NCBI GenBank assembly: GCA_963702075.1
Contig: OY969703.1
Coordinates: 682,001 to 746,000, forward strand
Reading direction: 5' to 3'
Length of the DNA: 64,000 bases
Source: VAYN01 sp963702075
GTDB taxonomy: Bacteria > Actinomycetota > Thermoleophilia > Solirubrobacterales > 70-9
The notes beneath the pieces are model-generated. The model made no database searches and was not told where the DNA came from. It saw only the letters and a list, made by a program, of their open reading frames with translations. The translations under genes were made by a program, and so were the position numbers. Shown here piece after piece: positions 32,156 through 39,573 of the stretch (position 1 is the stretch's first letter; every line of letters starts with the position of its first letter).

Positions 32156-34978
32156 TCAGCCGCAGCCGGTGTTGTTGCCGCAGCTGGAGCAGGTGTAACA
32201 GGACCCCGTCCGCTGCATCATGCCGCCGCATTGCTCGCAGGCCGGGCCGAGGTCGAGGCCCTGCATCTTCGCCGGGCGGACCGGTGGGGTTTCGGTCATT
32301 GCCGCGGTGGGCGGGACCGGGGTGCCGGCCTTCGCCGTCGCGCCGCCGTTACCGTTGCCGCCGTTCGAGTGGCCGTTGCCGTTGGCCGGGCCGGCGGTGT
32401 CGCCGGTGAGGCCGATCGCCAGCTGCGAGGTCTCGGCGTCCTTCTTCGCCCGTACCTCCGAGGTCATGATCCCCAGTTCCTCCAGGGTCTCGGTGTCCTC
32501 GACGAAGCGGCTGGCGACCCAGCGCATGATGTAGTCCGGCAGCGATTTGGCGAAGGGGATCTCCGGGTTGCCGGTTATTCCCTCCGGCTCGAAGCGCATG
32601 TAGCTGAACTTGCGCACGAAGTCTTCGAGCGGGACGCCGTACTGGAGGCCGAGCGAGATCGCGGTCGCGAAGGCGTTCATCAGCCCCCGCATCGTCGAGC
32701 CCTCCTTGCCGATGTCGGTGAGGAAGATCTCGCCGACCGAGCCGTCCTCGTATTTGCCGGCGGTGATGTAGCCCTCGTGGCCGGCGATCGAGAACTTGTG
32801 GGTGATCGATTCGCGCTCGCGCGGCATCTTTTTGCGGACCGGCTCGGCCATCGGCTGCTCGGCCTCCGCCGCCTGGGTCTCCTGGGCGTCGGTGCGCAGC
32901 GCCTGCGCGGTCTTCGAGCCGTCGCGGTAGATGGCGAGCGCCTTGAGGCCGCCGTTCCAGCCGCGCGTGTAGGCGTCGGCGATGTCCTCGACGGTGGCCG
33001 TCTGCGGCATGTTCACCGTCTTCGAGATCGCCCCGGAGAGGAACGGCTGGGTCGCGGCCATCATGTCGATGTGGCCGGTGTGGCTGATCGCCCGCTCGCC
33101 GACCGCGACGTCGAAGATCGGCAGGTGCTCGTCCTTGAGGCCGGGGGCGCCGACGATCGTGTTGTTCTCCTTGATGTGAGCCTCGATCTGGTCGATCTCC
33201 GCCTCCGAGTAACCGAGCGTCTGCAGGGCCAGCGGCACCGAGCGGTTGGCGATCGTCATCTGCCCGCCGCCGACCAGCTCCTTGAACTTGACCAGCGAGA
33301 AGTCGGGCTCGATCCCGGTGGTGTCGCAGTCCATCAGGAAGCTGATCGTCCCGGTCGGCGCCAGCACCGTCGCCTGGGCGTTGCGGTAGCCGTGCTCCTC
33401 GCCGAGCTCGACCGCTTCGTCCCAGGCGCGCTGCGAGGCCTCGAGCAGGTCGCCCTTGATCCCGGTCCCGTCGACTTCGTAGGCGGCATCGCGGTGCATC
33501 CTCATGACGCCGTTGTGCGGCTCGCGGTTGCGCTCGTACTCCTCGTATGGCCCGGTCGCTCCGGCGGCGATCAGCGCCGACTGGCGGTAGGCGCGGCCGG
33601 TCATCAGCGAGGTGATCGCGGCGGCGACGTTGCGGCCCGCGTCGGAGTCGTAGGGGAGGCCGTCCGACATCAGCAGGGCGCCGAGGTTGGCGTAGCCGAG
33701 GCCGAGCTGACGGAAGCGGCGGGCGTTCTCGCCGATCTCCTCGGTCGGGTAACTCGAGGGGCCGACGATGATCTCCTGGGCGAGGAAGACGACGTCGACG
33801 GTGTGCTCGAAGTCGGCGGCGTCGAAGCTGCCGTCCTCGCGGCGGAATTTCATCAGGTTGATCGAGGCGAGGTTGCAGGCCGAGTTGTCGACGTGCATGT
33901 ACTCGCTGCAAGGGTTGGAGGCGTTGATCCGGCCCGACTCCGGGCAGGTGTGCCAGCGGTTGATCGTGGTGTCGTACTGGACGCCCGGGTCGGCGCAGCG
34001 CCAGGCCGCGTCGGCGATCTGGTTCATCAGGTCGCGGGCGTCGACCGTCTTCACCGAGGAGCCGTCGGTGCGTGCGGTCAGGTGCCAGTCCTCGTTGCCA
34101 TCGACCGCCTCCATGAACTCGTCGGTGACCCGGACCGAGTTGTTGGCGTTCTGGTACTGGATCGAGGTGAAGCCGTCGCCGTCGATCGACATGTCGAAGC
34201 CGGCGTCGCGCAGGGCACCCGCCTTCTCCTCCTCTTTGGCCTTGCACCAGATGAAGTCCTCGATGTCCGGGTGGTCGACGTCGAGGACGACCATCTTCGC
34301 CGCCCGCCGCGTCTTGCCGCCCGACTTGATCGTGCCGGCCCAGGCGTCGGCGCCGCGCATGAAGCTGACCGGGCCGGAGGCGAGGCCGCCCTTGGAGAGG
34401 TGCTCGACCGAGCCGCGGATGTTGGAGAGGTTGATCCCGGAGCCGGAGCCGCCGCGGAAGATCATTCCCTCCTTGGTGTTCCAGTCGAGGATCGACTCGA
34501 TCGTGTCCTCGACGCTCAAGATGAAGCAGGCCGAGCACTGCGGCTTCTCCTCGAAGCCGACGTTGAACCAGACCGGCGAGTTGAAGGCCGCCTTCTGGTT
34601 CAGCAGGATCGCGGTCAGCTCCATCTCGAAGGCGTCGGCGTCGTCCTCGGCGGAGAAGTAGCCGAGCTCGCGCCCCCAATTGGCAATCGTGCCGGCGACC
34701 CGCCCGATCATCTGTTTGACCGAGCTCTCGCGCTCGGGGCTGCCCAGCTTTCCGCGGAAGTACTTCTGGGCGACGATGTTGGTCGCGTTCTGCGACCAGC
34801 TCTTCGGGAACTCGACCCCCCGCTGCTCGAAGGCCGGGCTCTCCGGGTTGCCGATCACCGCATCGCGGATCTCCCACTCGATCTGGTCGAAAGGATGCAC
34901 GCCGGCCGTCGAATAACGGCGTTCGATCGAGAGGCCCTGGAGACCGTTCTTGGGACTGGAAATGGCGGTCTGGGACAT
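32156..34978 (-). CDS. nrdJ: adenosylcobalamin-dependent ribonucleotide reductase (class II)
   Basis: 940 residues from ATG 34978, preceded by GAGGAG at a good distance; an upstream in-frame start would include promoter sequence. It makes deoxyribonucleotides using B12 radical chemistry independent of oxygen. Core cysteines are visible in QCSACFIL near 170 and in NPCSEYMHVDNSACNLASINL near 380, the N-x-C-x-E motif of the active site. The C-terminal part carries the TSCPD-type domain (KFSIAGHEGYITAGKYEDGS). A redox/zinc tail follows with two C-x2-C pairs (CEQCGGM and CYTCSSC) after a Gly/Asn-rich linker. Confidence 0.96.
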   Translation of the reverse strand: MSQTAISSPKNGLQGLSIERRYSTAGVHPFDQIEWEIRDAVIGNPESPAFEQRGVEFPKSWSQNATNIVAQKYFRGKLGSPERESSVKQMIGRVAGTIANWGRELGYFSAEDDADAFEMELTAILLNQKAAFNSPVWFNVGFEEKPQCSACFILSVEDTIESILDWNTKEGMIFRGGSGSGINLSNIRGSVEHLSKGGLASGPVSFMRGADAWAGTIKSGGKTRRAAKMVVLDVDHPDIEDFIWCKAKEEEKAGALRDAGFDMSIDGDGFTSIQYQNANNSVRVTDEFMEAVDGNEDWHLTARTDGSSVKTVDARDLMNQIADAAWRCADPGVQYDTTINRWHTCPESGRINASNPCSEYMHVDNSACNLASINLMKFRREDGSFDAADFEHTVDVVFLAQEIIVGPSSYPTEEIGENARRFRQLGLGYANLGALLMSDGLPYDSDAGRNVAAAITSLMTGRAYRQSALIAAGATGPYEEYERNREPHNGVMRMHRDAAYEVDGTGIKGDLLEASQRAWDEAVELGEEHGYRNAQATVLAPTGTISFLMDCDTTGIEPDFSLVKFKELVGGGQMTIANRSVPLALQTLGYSEAEIDQIEAHIKENNTIVGAPGLKDEHLPIFDVAVGERAISHTGHIDMMAATQPFLSGAISKTVNMPQTATVEDIADAYTRGWNGGLKALAIYRDGSKTAQALRTDAQETQAAEAEQPMAEPVRKKMPRERESITHKFSIAGHEGYITAGKYEDGSVGEIFLTDIGKEGSTMRGLMNAFATAISLGLQYGVPLEDFVRKFSYMRFEPEGITGNPEIPFAKSLPDYIMRWVASRFVEDTETLEELGIMTSEVRAKKDAETSQLAIGLTGDTAGPANGNGHSNGGNGNGGATAKAGTPVPPTAAMTETPPVRPAKMQGLDLGPACEQCGGMMQRTGSCYTCSSCGNNTGCG

Positions 34979-35084
34979 CAAAAAACTCCTCTCGAGCGGG
35001 CTTTCAGCGGTAACTACGCAGGATCGCTTATTGATCGGCGGAAAAAGTGGCGAAAGGCGCAATTAAGAGGTTCTGAAAACCACA

Positions 35085-35107
35085 GATCCGTTTACATATT
35101 GTGTCAA
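35085..35107 (-). promoter_or_regulatory. candidate nrdJ promoter with NrdR-box-like sequence
   Basis: On the minus strand TTGACA (35102-35107) is followed 17 bases later by TGTGGT, a weak -10. Overlapping the -35 is ACACAATATGTAAA (35091-35104), which resembles half of the NrdR box consensus ACACWATATATWGTGT. Only one such box is evident, whereas NrdR sites usually come in pairs, so the regulatory call is tentative. Confidence 0.4.
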
Positions 35108-35171
35108 CTCCCCAAACTCGGCAAACGCGTTTTCCGTGTGCGGCCGCCGTCGGCGGGGTACCCTCTGAGCA

Positions 35172-35957
35172 ATGGAGGAACTGCGTCGGGGCGCGGAACG
35201 GATGGGCGAGCGCGCGAACGCCGCCAAAGAGGCGATGGGCGATCGCGCCAGCGCCGCCAAAGAGGCGGTCGGAGAGCGGGCGACCGCGGCCAAAGAGGCA
35301 ACCGCCGAGGCGATCGCGCTGGTCAAGCCGAAACTGCGCGGCGTTTCCCACAAATGGGCCTTCTTCGCCTCGCTCCTCCTCGGCGCGACCCTGATCGTCC
35401 TTGCCCAGACGCCCAAGGCCACCCTCGCCGTTGCCGTCTACGCCGTCAGCCTCTCCGCCCTCTTCGGCACCAGTGCCCTCTACCACCGGGTCGAATGGAC
35501 GCGTCCGAGCCGTCGCCAGTGGATGCGCCGGCTCGATCACTCGATGATCTTCTTCCTCATCGCCGGCACCTACACCCCCTTTGCGCTGCTGGTCCTGCAG
35601 GGGACGCTGGCGATGGCGATCCTCGCCGTCGTTTGGATCGGCGCCATCGCCGGCGCCATTGTCGAGATGATCTGGATCGACCACCCGAAATGGGCCTCGG
35701 CCCTGATCTACCTGGCACTTGGCTGGGTAGCCGTCGCCGCCTTCCCCGAACTCTGGACCGCGATGGGCGTCGCCGGCACGCTCCTGGTCGCCTTCGGCGG
35801 CCTCCTCTACACGGCAGGAGCAGTCGTCTACGCGACCCAGCGACCGAACCCCAACCCAGCCGTCTTCGGCTACCACGAGGTCTTCCACCTCTTCGTCATC
35901 GTCGCGGCGGTAGCCCAGTACGCGGCGATCGCGTTCTTCGCCCTGCCCAAGGGCTAA
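35172..35957 (+). CDS. HlyIII/PAQR family membrane protein with N-terminal 11-residue repeats
   Basis: 261 residues. The hemolysin III domain has seven transmembrane helices and the family's metal-site residues: SALYHR (His near 107), DHSMIFFLIAGTYTPF (Asp/His near 120) and the C-terminal GYHEVFHLFVI with two His. PAQR members are thought to be zinc-dependent hydrolases or receptors. The first 55 residues are an unusual amphipathic extension built of a tandem unit A-A-K-E-A-x-G-x-R-A-x, repeated about three times and also visible as a DNA repeat. It is divergent from nrdJ. Confidence 0.88.
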   Translation: MEELRRGAERMGERANAAKEAMGDRASAAKEAVGERATAAKEATAEAIALVKPKLRGVSHKWAFFASLLLGATLIVLAQTPKATLAVAVYAVSLSALFGTSALYHRVEWTRPSRRQWMRRLDHSMIFFLIAGTYTPFALLVLQGTLAMAILAVVWIGAIAGAIVEMIWIDHPKWASALIYLALGWVAVAAFPELWTAMGVAGTLLVAFGGLLYTAGAVVYATQRPNPNPAVFGYHEVFHLFVIVAAVAQYAAIAFFALPKG

Positions 35958-36514
35958 GCGGCGACCAGTTCGCGCTGCTGCTCGACTTCGCTGACGAGCT
36001 CGGCCAGCAGGCCCTCGAGCTGCTCGGACTGCTCGGGCGAGAGCTCGAGGCGTCCGTTGCGGACGAGCTCGGCGGCGCGGGAGACCGGCAGTTCGGCCTC
36101 GACGACGCGGCCGCCGAGGGCGCCGAGGACTTTGCGGGTCTCGGCCTGCGCCCAGACGGCTCCGAACATCCCGGTCGAGGCGCCGATTACCGCCGCCGGC
36201 TTGCCGGTGAGGGCGCTCTGGCCGGCGGGGCGGGAGGCCCAGTCGAGGGCGTTCTTCAGCACGCCGGGGATCGAGTGGTTGTACTCGGGGGTGGTGACGA
36301 GGACGGCGTCGGCGTCGCGCATTGCCCGGCGCAGGGCCGCGACCGGCTCCGGCGTGCCCTCGGTCTCGACGTCGGCGTCGTAGGGCGGGATCTCACCGAG
36401 GCGCTCGAACTCCACCAGCTCCGCCCCGGCGGGAAGCCGCTCGGCGGCCTCCCGCAGCAGGGCATGGTTGTAGGAGTCCCGGCGCAGGCTTCCGGTTATG
36501 CCCAGGACCCTCAT
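35954..36514 (-). CDS. NADPH-dependent FMN reductase family protein
   Basis: 186 residues with a flavodoxin-like fold. The FMN phosphate loop GSLRRDSYNHALL is at the N-terminus, and the diagnostic TPEYNHSIPGVLKNALDWASR is near residue 80. KPAAVIGASTGMFGAVWAQ near 120 completes the flavin site. Members reduce quinones, chromate or azo dyes. It is two bases downstream of the YceI gene on the same strand, so the pair is probably controlled by the divergent MarR regulator. The 3' end overlaps HlyIII convergently by four bases. Confidence 0.92.
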   Translation of the reverse strand: MRVLGITGSLRRDSYNHALLREAAERLPAGAELVEFERLGEIPPYDADVETEGTPEPVAALRRAMRDADAVLVTTPEYNHSIPGVLKNALDWASRPAGQSALTGKPAAVIGASTGMFGAVWAQAETRKVLGALGGRVVEAELPVSRAAELVRNGRLELSPEQSEQLEGLLAELVSEVEQQRELVAA

Positions 36515-36516
36515 CG

Positions 36517-37068
36517 CTATGCCTCCTCGGCGACGAGCTCGAGATCGACCGAGATCGTCACCGCGTAGTCGAGGACCTCGCCGCCGCTCGGCAGCTCGGC
36601 CTGCCAGTCGAGACCGAAGTCGCGACGGTCGACGGTCGACTCGATCGAGAGCCCGACGCGGGCTTTGCCGCCGAGGTCGCCGCCCAACTGGGCGAAGCGG
36701 CCGCTGGCCTCGACCTTGCGGGTCTCGCCGTGGATCTCCAGCTCGCCGGCGACGCGCAGGCTGCCGTCCTCGCCGGCGCTGAGCTCGGTCGAGGTGAAGC
36801 GCAGCTGCGGGAAGCGCTGGGTGTCGAAAAACTCGGGGGAGAGGAGGTGGCCCTTCAGCATCTCCTCGTCGATCGCGATGCTCTCGACCTCGACCGTTCC
36901 CTCGAGCCGCGGCTGCTCGCCGCCGGTCAGTTTCGCCTCGTAGCGGTCGAAGCCGCTGCGGAAAGTGGTGACGCCGTTGTGGGTGACGGCAAAGGCGACG
37001 TTGGAGTGGACGGGGTCCACGGCCCAGGTGCCCGCCGGAATCTGCTGCTTGGTGATGGTCTCGCTCAT
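36517..37068 (-). CDS. YceI family lipid-binding protein
   Basis: 183 residues, a lipocalin-like barrel that binds polyisoprenoid chains in characterised members. The signature AGTWAVDPVHSNVAFAVTHNG is at residues 12-32, followed by FRSGFDRYEA, and the terminal strands DFGLDWQAELPSGGEVLDYAVTISVDLE are typical. No signal peptide is present, so this is a cytosolic YceI, as often seen in actinobacteria. A good promoter lies upstream on the minus strand. The downstream FMN reductase is co-transcribed. Confidence 0.92.
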   Translation of the reverse strand: MSETITKQQIPAGTWAVDPVHSNVAFAVTHNGVTTFRSGFDRYEAKLTGGEQPRLEGTVEVESIAIDEEMLKGHLLSPEFFDTQRFPQLRFTSTELSAGEDGSLRVAGELEIHGETRKVEASGRFAQLGGDLGGKARVGLSIESTVDRRDFGLDWQAELPSGGEVLDYAVTISVDLELVAEEA

Positions 37069-37120
37069 GATCTGTTCCTTCCCGAAGATGGTTGATGCCT
37101 AAACATTTGACGTAGAAACA

Positions 37121-37148
37121 ATCGTAGCAGAGAAAGTTTGCTTGTCAA
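37121..37148 (-). promoter_or_regulatory. promoter for yceI/FMN reductase, with MarR-like repeats
   Basis: On the minus strand TTGACA (37143-37148) and TACGAT (37121-37126) are spaced by 16 bases, a strong sigma70-like match. TTGTCA occurs twice, at 37142-37147 and 37152-37157, as a direct repeat overlapping and flanking the -35. It lies between yceI and the divergent MarR gene, so it is the natural operator candidate. Confidence 0.65.
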
Positions 37149-37187
37149 CTATTGTCAGATCAACCACTTTGTGGGAAGATGGAAGCC

Positions 37188-37676
37188 ATGACTGACGCGA
37201 CCGCAACGGCCGAGCCTGCCGGCACCGAGACCGACGTCGATCCTCACCGTGAGGCGTGGATCGCGATTGCCCAGACCCACGCGGCGGTCACCGGGCGCCT
37301 GCAGGAGGCGCTGACCGCGGCCGAGCTGCCGCCGCTGCCGTGGTTCGAAGTGCTGGCCACCCTGGATCGGGCGCCGGAGCAGCGGTTGAAGATGGGGGAC
37401 CTGGCCGAAGCCCTGGTCATCACCCGCGGCGGACTGACCAAGCTCGTCGACCGGCTGATCAAGGCAGGGCTGCTCGAGCGGACCTTCTGCGAGACCGATC
37501 GCCGCGTCAGCTACGCGACGCTCATGCCCGCCGGCGTCGAGCTGCTGGCCGAAATGCGGCCGGTGGTGCGGGCCGAGCTGGCCGCGGCCTTCACCGCCAA
37601 CCTGACGGTCGCGGAAGCCGACGGCCTGCGGGCGACGATGGAACGGATCCGCGGCTCGGCCTGCGGAACCAGCTGA
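37188..37676 (+). CDS. MarR family transcriptional regulator
   Basis: 162 residues from ATG 37188; ATG 37179 is an alternative. The winged helix-turn-helix is visible: LPWFEVLATLDRAPEQRLKMGDLAEALVITRGGLTKLVDRLIKAGLLER, with the wing CETDRRVSYATLMPAG. The dimerisation helices are at both ends. It is divergent from yceI and probably represses the yceI-FMN reductase pair, a common arrangement where the regulator responds to phenolic or redox-active ligands. The ligand is unknown. Confidence 0.9.
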   Translation: MTDATATAEPAGTETDVDPHREAWIAIAQTHAAVTGRLQEALTAAELPPLPWFEVLATLDRAPEQRLKMGDLAEALVITRGGLTKLVDRLIKAGLLERTFCETDRRVSYATLMPAGVELLAEMRPVVRAELAAAFTANLTVAEADGLRATMERIRGSACGTS

Positions 37677-37691
37677 GGCGGAGCCGAAGCG

Positions 37692-38438
37692 CTAGGCCAG
37701 CGCCGCGGCGGCCCGCTCTTTGGCGGACTCGACGATCGCCAGCACCGCCTGGTCCTGGCCCTCGCGGAGAAGGTCGATCGGGTCGGGGTCGCCGTTGACG
37801 ATCCCCTCGAAGAACTCCTTGCGGTCCTGGTAGGTCGGCAGCGTCCCCTTCGCCCAGCCGCGAGCGTCGTTGAGGATGATCGCGAGGCGTGCGTACTCCT
37901 CGCCGAAGAGCTCGGAGACCTCGCGCTTCATCCGCTTGGCGAGGGCGGGGGAGGCGCCGGCGGTGGAGATCGCGATCGCCAGCGGGCCGGTGCGGACGAT
38001 CGCCGGCAAGATGAAGTTGCAGAGCGGGGGAACGTCGACGATGTTGACCAGCATCGCCTTGCGCTCGGCGTCGTCGAAGATGCCGATGTTGACCTCGGAG
38101 TCGTCGGTGCAGGCGATCGCCATGAAGACGCCCTCGAGGTCCTCGGCCCCGGCGTAGGCCCGCTTCTCCCAGGCGATCGACCCCTCCGCGGCAAGCTGCT
38201 CCAGCTCGGGATGCGCGACCGGCGCGATCAGGGTCACGTCGCCATCGCAGGCGAGCAGTCCCTCGACCTTCTCCAGGCCGATGTCGCCACCGCCGACGAC
38301 CAGGCACTTGCGGCCGGTCAGTTTCAGGCAGGCGATGTAGAACGGGGTCTCGAGCATGTCCCGCACGCAGGACTGATCGCAGATCCCTTTGCGGAACTGG
38401 CAGACGCACTCCTTGCCGGCGTAGGCCTGGGCGGGCAT
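37692..38438 (-). CDS. precorrin-2 dehydrogenase / sirohydrochlorin ferrochelatase (Met8/CysG N-domain type)
   Basis: 248 residues. A Rossmann domain starts at CLVVGGGDIGLEKVEGLLACDGDVTLIAP; the NAD-binding GGG is near residue 48. The catalytic Asp region FMAIACTDDSEVN follows, then NIVDVPPLCNFILPAIVRTGPLAIAISTAGASPALAKRMKRE, typical of the SirC/Met8 family. There is no methyltransferase domain. The first 25 residues are an odd Cys-rich leader with four Cys (CVCQFRKGICDQSC); the ATG of MLETPF is an alternative start. It serves sirohaem synthesis; no sulfite or nitrite reductase is adjacent. Confidence 0.85.
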   Translation of the reverse strand: MPAQAYAGKECVCQFRKGICDQSCVRDMLETPFYIACLKLTGRKCLVVGGGDIGLEKVEGLLACDGDVTLIAPVAHPELEQLAAEGSIAWEKRAYAGAEDLEGVFMAIACTDDSEVNIGIFDDAERKAMLVNIVDVPPLCNFILPAIVRTGPLAIAISTAGASPALAKRMKREVSELFGEEYARLAIILNDARGWAKGTLPTYQDRKEFFEGIVNGDPDPIDLLREGQDQAVLAIVESAKERAAAALA

Positions 38439-38467
38439 CGAGAGAAAGACTAGTGACCGCGTGGGGT

Positions 38468-38530
38468 GAGCCGGGGAAGGGGTTCGGCGGACAACAGCGG
38501 GGAGGGTCCGGCGAACCCCTTCCCCGGCTC
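38468..38530. repeat. palindromic element 5: 19-bp inverted repeat between epimerase and sirohaem genes
   Basis: Arms 38468-38486 (GAGCCGGGGAAGGGGTTCG) and 38512-38530 are perfect complements, with a few further pairs (GGA/TCC) toward the loop. GTGGGGTGAG precedes the left arm. There is no T-run. The arms share the G-run/C-run style of the other elements but less sequence, so membership in the family is weaker. Confidence 0.75.
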
Positions 38531-38540
38531 CCGTCCAGGT

Positions 38541-39473
38541 TCAGATCGAGTCGAGGGTGACCTTGAGGCCCTCATCGAGACCCATCTCAGCCTGCCAACC
38601 CAGCTCTCGTTGAGCGCGGGCGGCGTTGATCGTGATCCGCTGTACCTCGCCGGTCCGGGGCGGAGCGAACTCGGGCTCGAAGTCCTCGTTGCCGGAGAGG
38701 CTCTTCAATGACTCGATCAGTTCGAGGACGTCGGTCTCCTTGCCGGTGCCGACGTTGATCGCACCGGTCGCCTTCGAGTCGCCGGCGGCCAGCGCGGCGG
38801 ATACGACGTCGCCCACATATATGTAGTCGCGGGTCTGCTTGCCGTCGCCGAAGACCGTGGGCCGGCCGCCTTCCTTGAGCAGGCCGCAGAAGATCGCGAT
38901 CACCCCGGCCTCGCCGAGCGGGTCCTGGCGCGGGCCGTAGACGTTGCCCAGTCGCAGCGAGACCCCGGAGAGACCGTAGAGGCGCTCGTAGAGGGAGACG
39001 TAGCCCTCGGCCGCGAACTTGCTCTGGCCATAGGCGGAGAGCGGCGCGATCGGCGCGTCCTCGCCGAGCGGGAGCTGCTGCCCCTCGCCCTCGCCGTAGA
39101 TCGCCCCGCCGGTCGAGATCGAGACCACCCGCCCGCACTCCGAGGCGCGCGCCGCCTCGAGCACGTTGGCGGTGCCGCCGACGTTGATGCCGGCGTCGAA
39201 GAAGGGGTCGGCGAGGGACTTGCGGACATCGATCTGGGCGGCGAGGTGGAAGATCGCCTGCGGCCGTTTCTCGCTCGCCAGGCCGAGGAGGCCGTCGCGG
39301 TCGCGGATGTCCATTTCGACCAGTTCGGCGCCGTTCGTAAGGCCCGGTTCGAGGTTGGACATGCGGCCGGTTGAGAGGTCGTCGACGACCGTCACCTCGT
39401 CTCCCCGCGCGAGCAGGGAGTCGACCAAATTCGAGCCGATGAAGCCGGCGCCGCCGGTAACGAGACACCTCAT
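38541..39473 (-). CDS. NAD-dependent epimerase/dehydratase (UDP-glucose 4-epimerase-like)
   Basis: 310 residues, extended SDR fold. The NAD loop GGAGFIGSNLVDSLL is at residues 7-21 and the adenine-ribose Asp at VVDDLSTG. The catalytic YGQSK (Tyr and Lys) is near 150, with the Ser of SISTGGAIYG upstream. LRLGNVYGPRQDPLGEAGVI near 180 is typical of sugar nucleotide epimerases. It probably acts on a UDP- or GDP-sugar for surface glycan synthesis; the exact sugar is undetermined. It is divergent from topA. Confidence 0.9.
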   Translation of the reverse strand: MRCLVTGGAGFIGSNLVDSLLARGDEVTVVDDLSTGRMSNLEPGLTNGAELVEMDIRDRDGLLGLASEKRPQAIFHLAAQIDVRKSLADPFFDAGINVGGTANVLEAARASECGRVVSISTGGAIYGEGEGQQLPLGEDAPIAPLSAYGQSKFAAEGYVSLYERLYGLSGVSLRLGNVYGPRQDPLGEAGVIAIFCGLLKEGGRPTVFGDGKQTRDYIYVGDVVSAALAAGDSKATGAINVGTGKETDVLELIESLKSLSGNEDFEPEFAPPRTGEVQRITINAARAQRELGWQAEMGLDEGLKVTLDSI

Positions 39474-39573
39474 GGGGCGGTGATCCTAAGCGCATCGGTG
39501 GGCCCCGCGGCCAAGATTGGCCGGATGGATGCCCGCTTGCGTGGCCGACGACCCCTGCTACCCTCGCCGCCCC

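Noticed and set aside
34979..35171. Cobalamin riboswitch before nrdJ
   Set aside because: The leader lacks a recognisable B12 box and the size is too small for a complete cobalamin riboswitch.
32231..36568. A 1445-codon plus-strand open frame opposite nrdJ
   Set aside because: Composition is His/Arg/Val-rich antisense shadow of a clear nrdJ on the minus strand; high G+C makes long antisense frames common.
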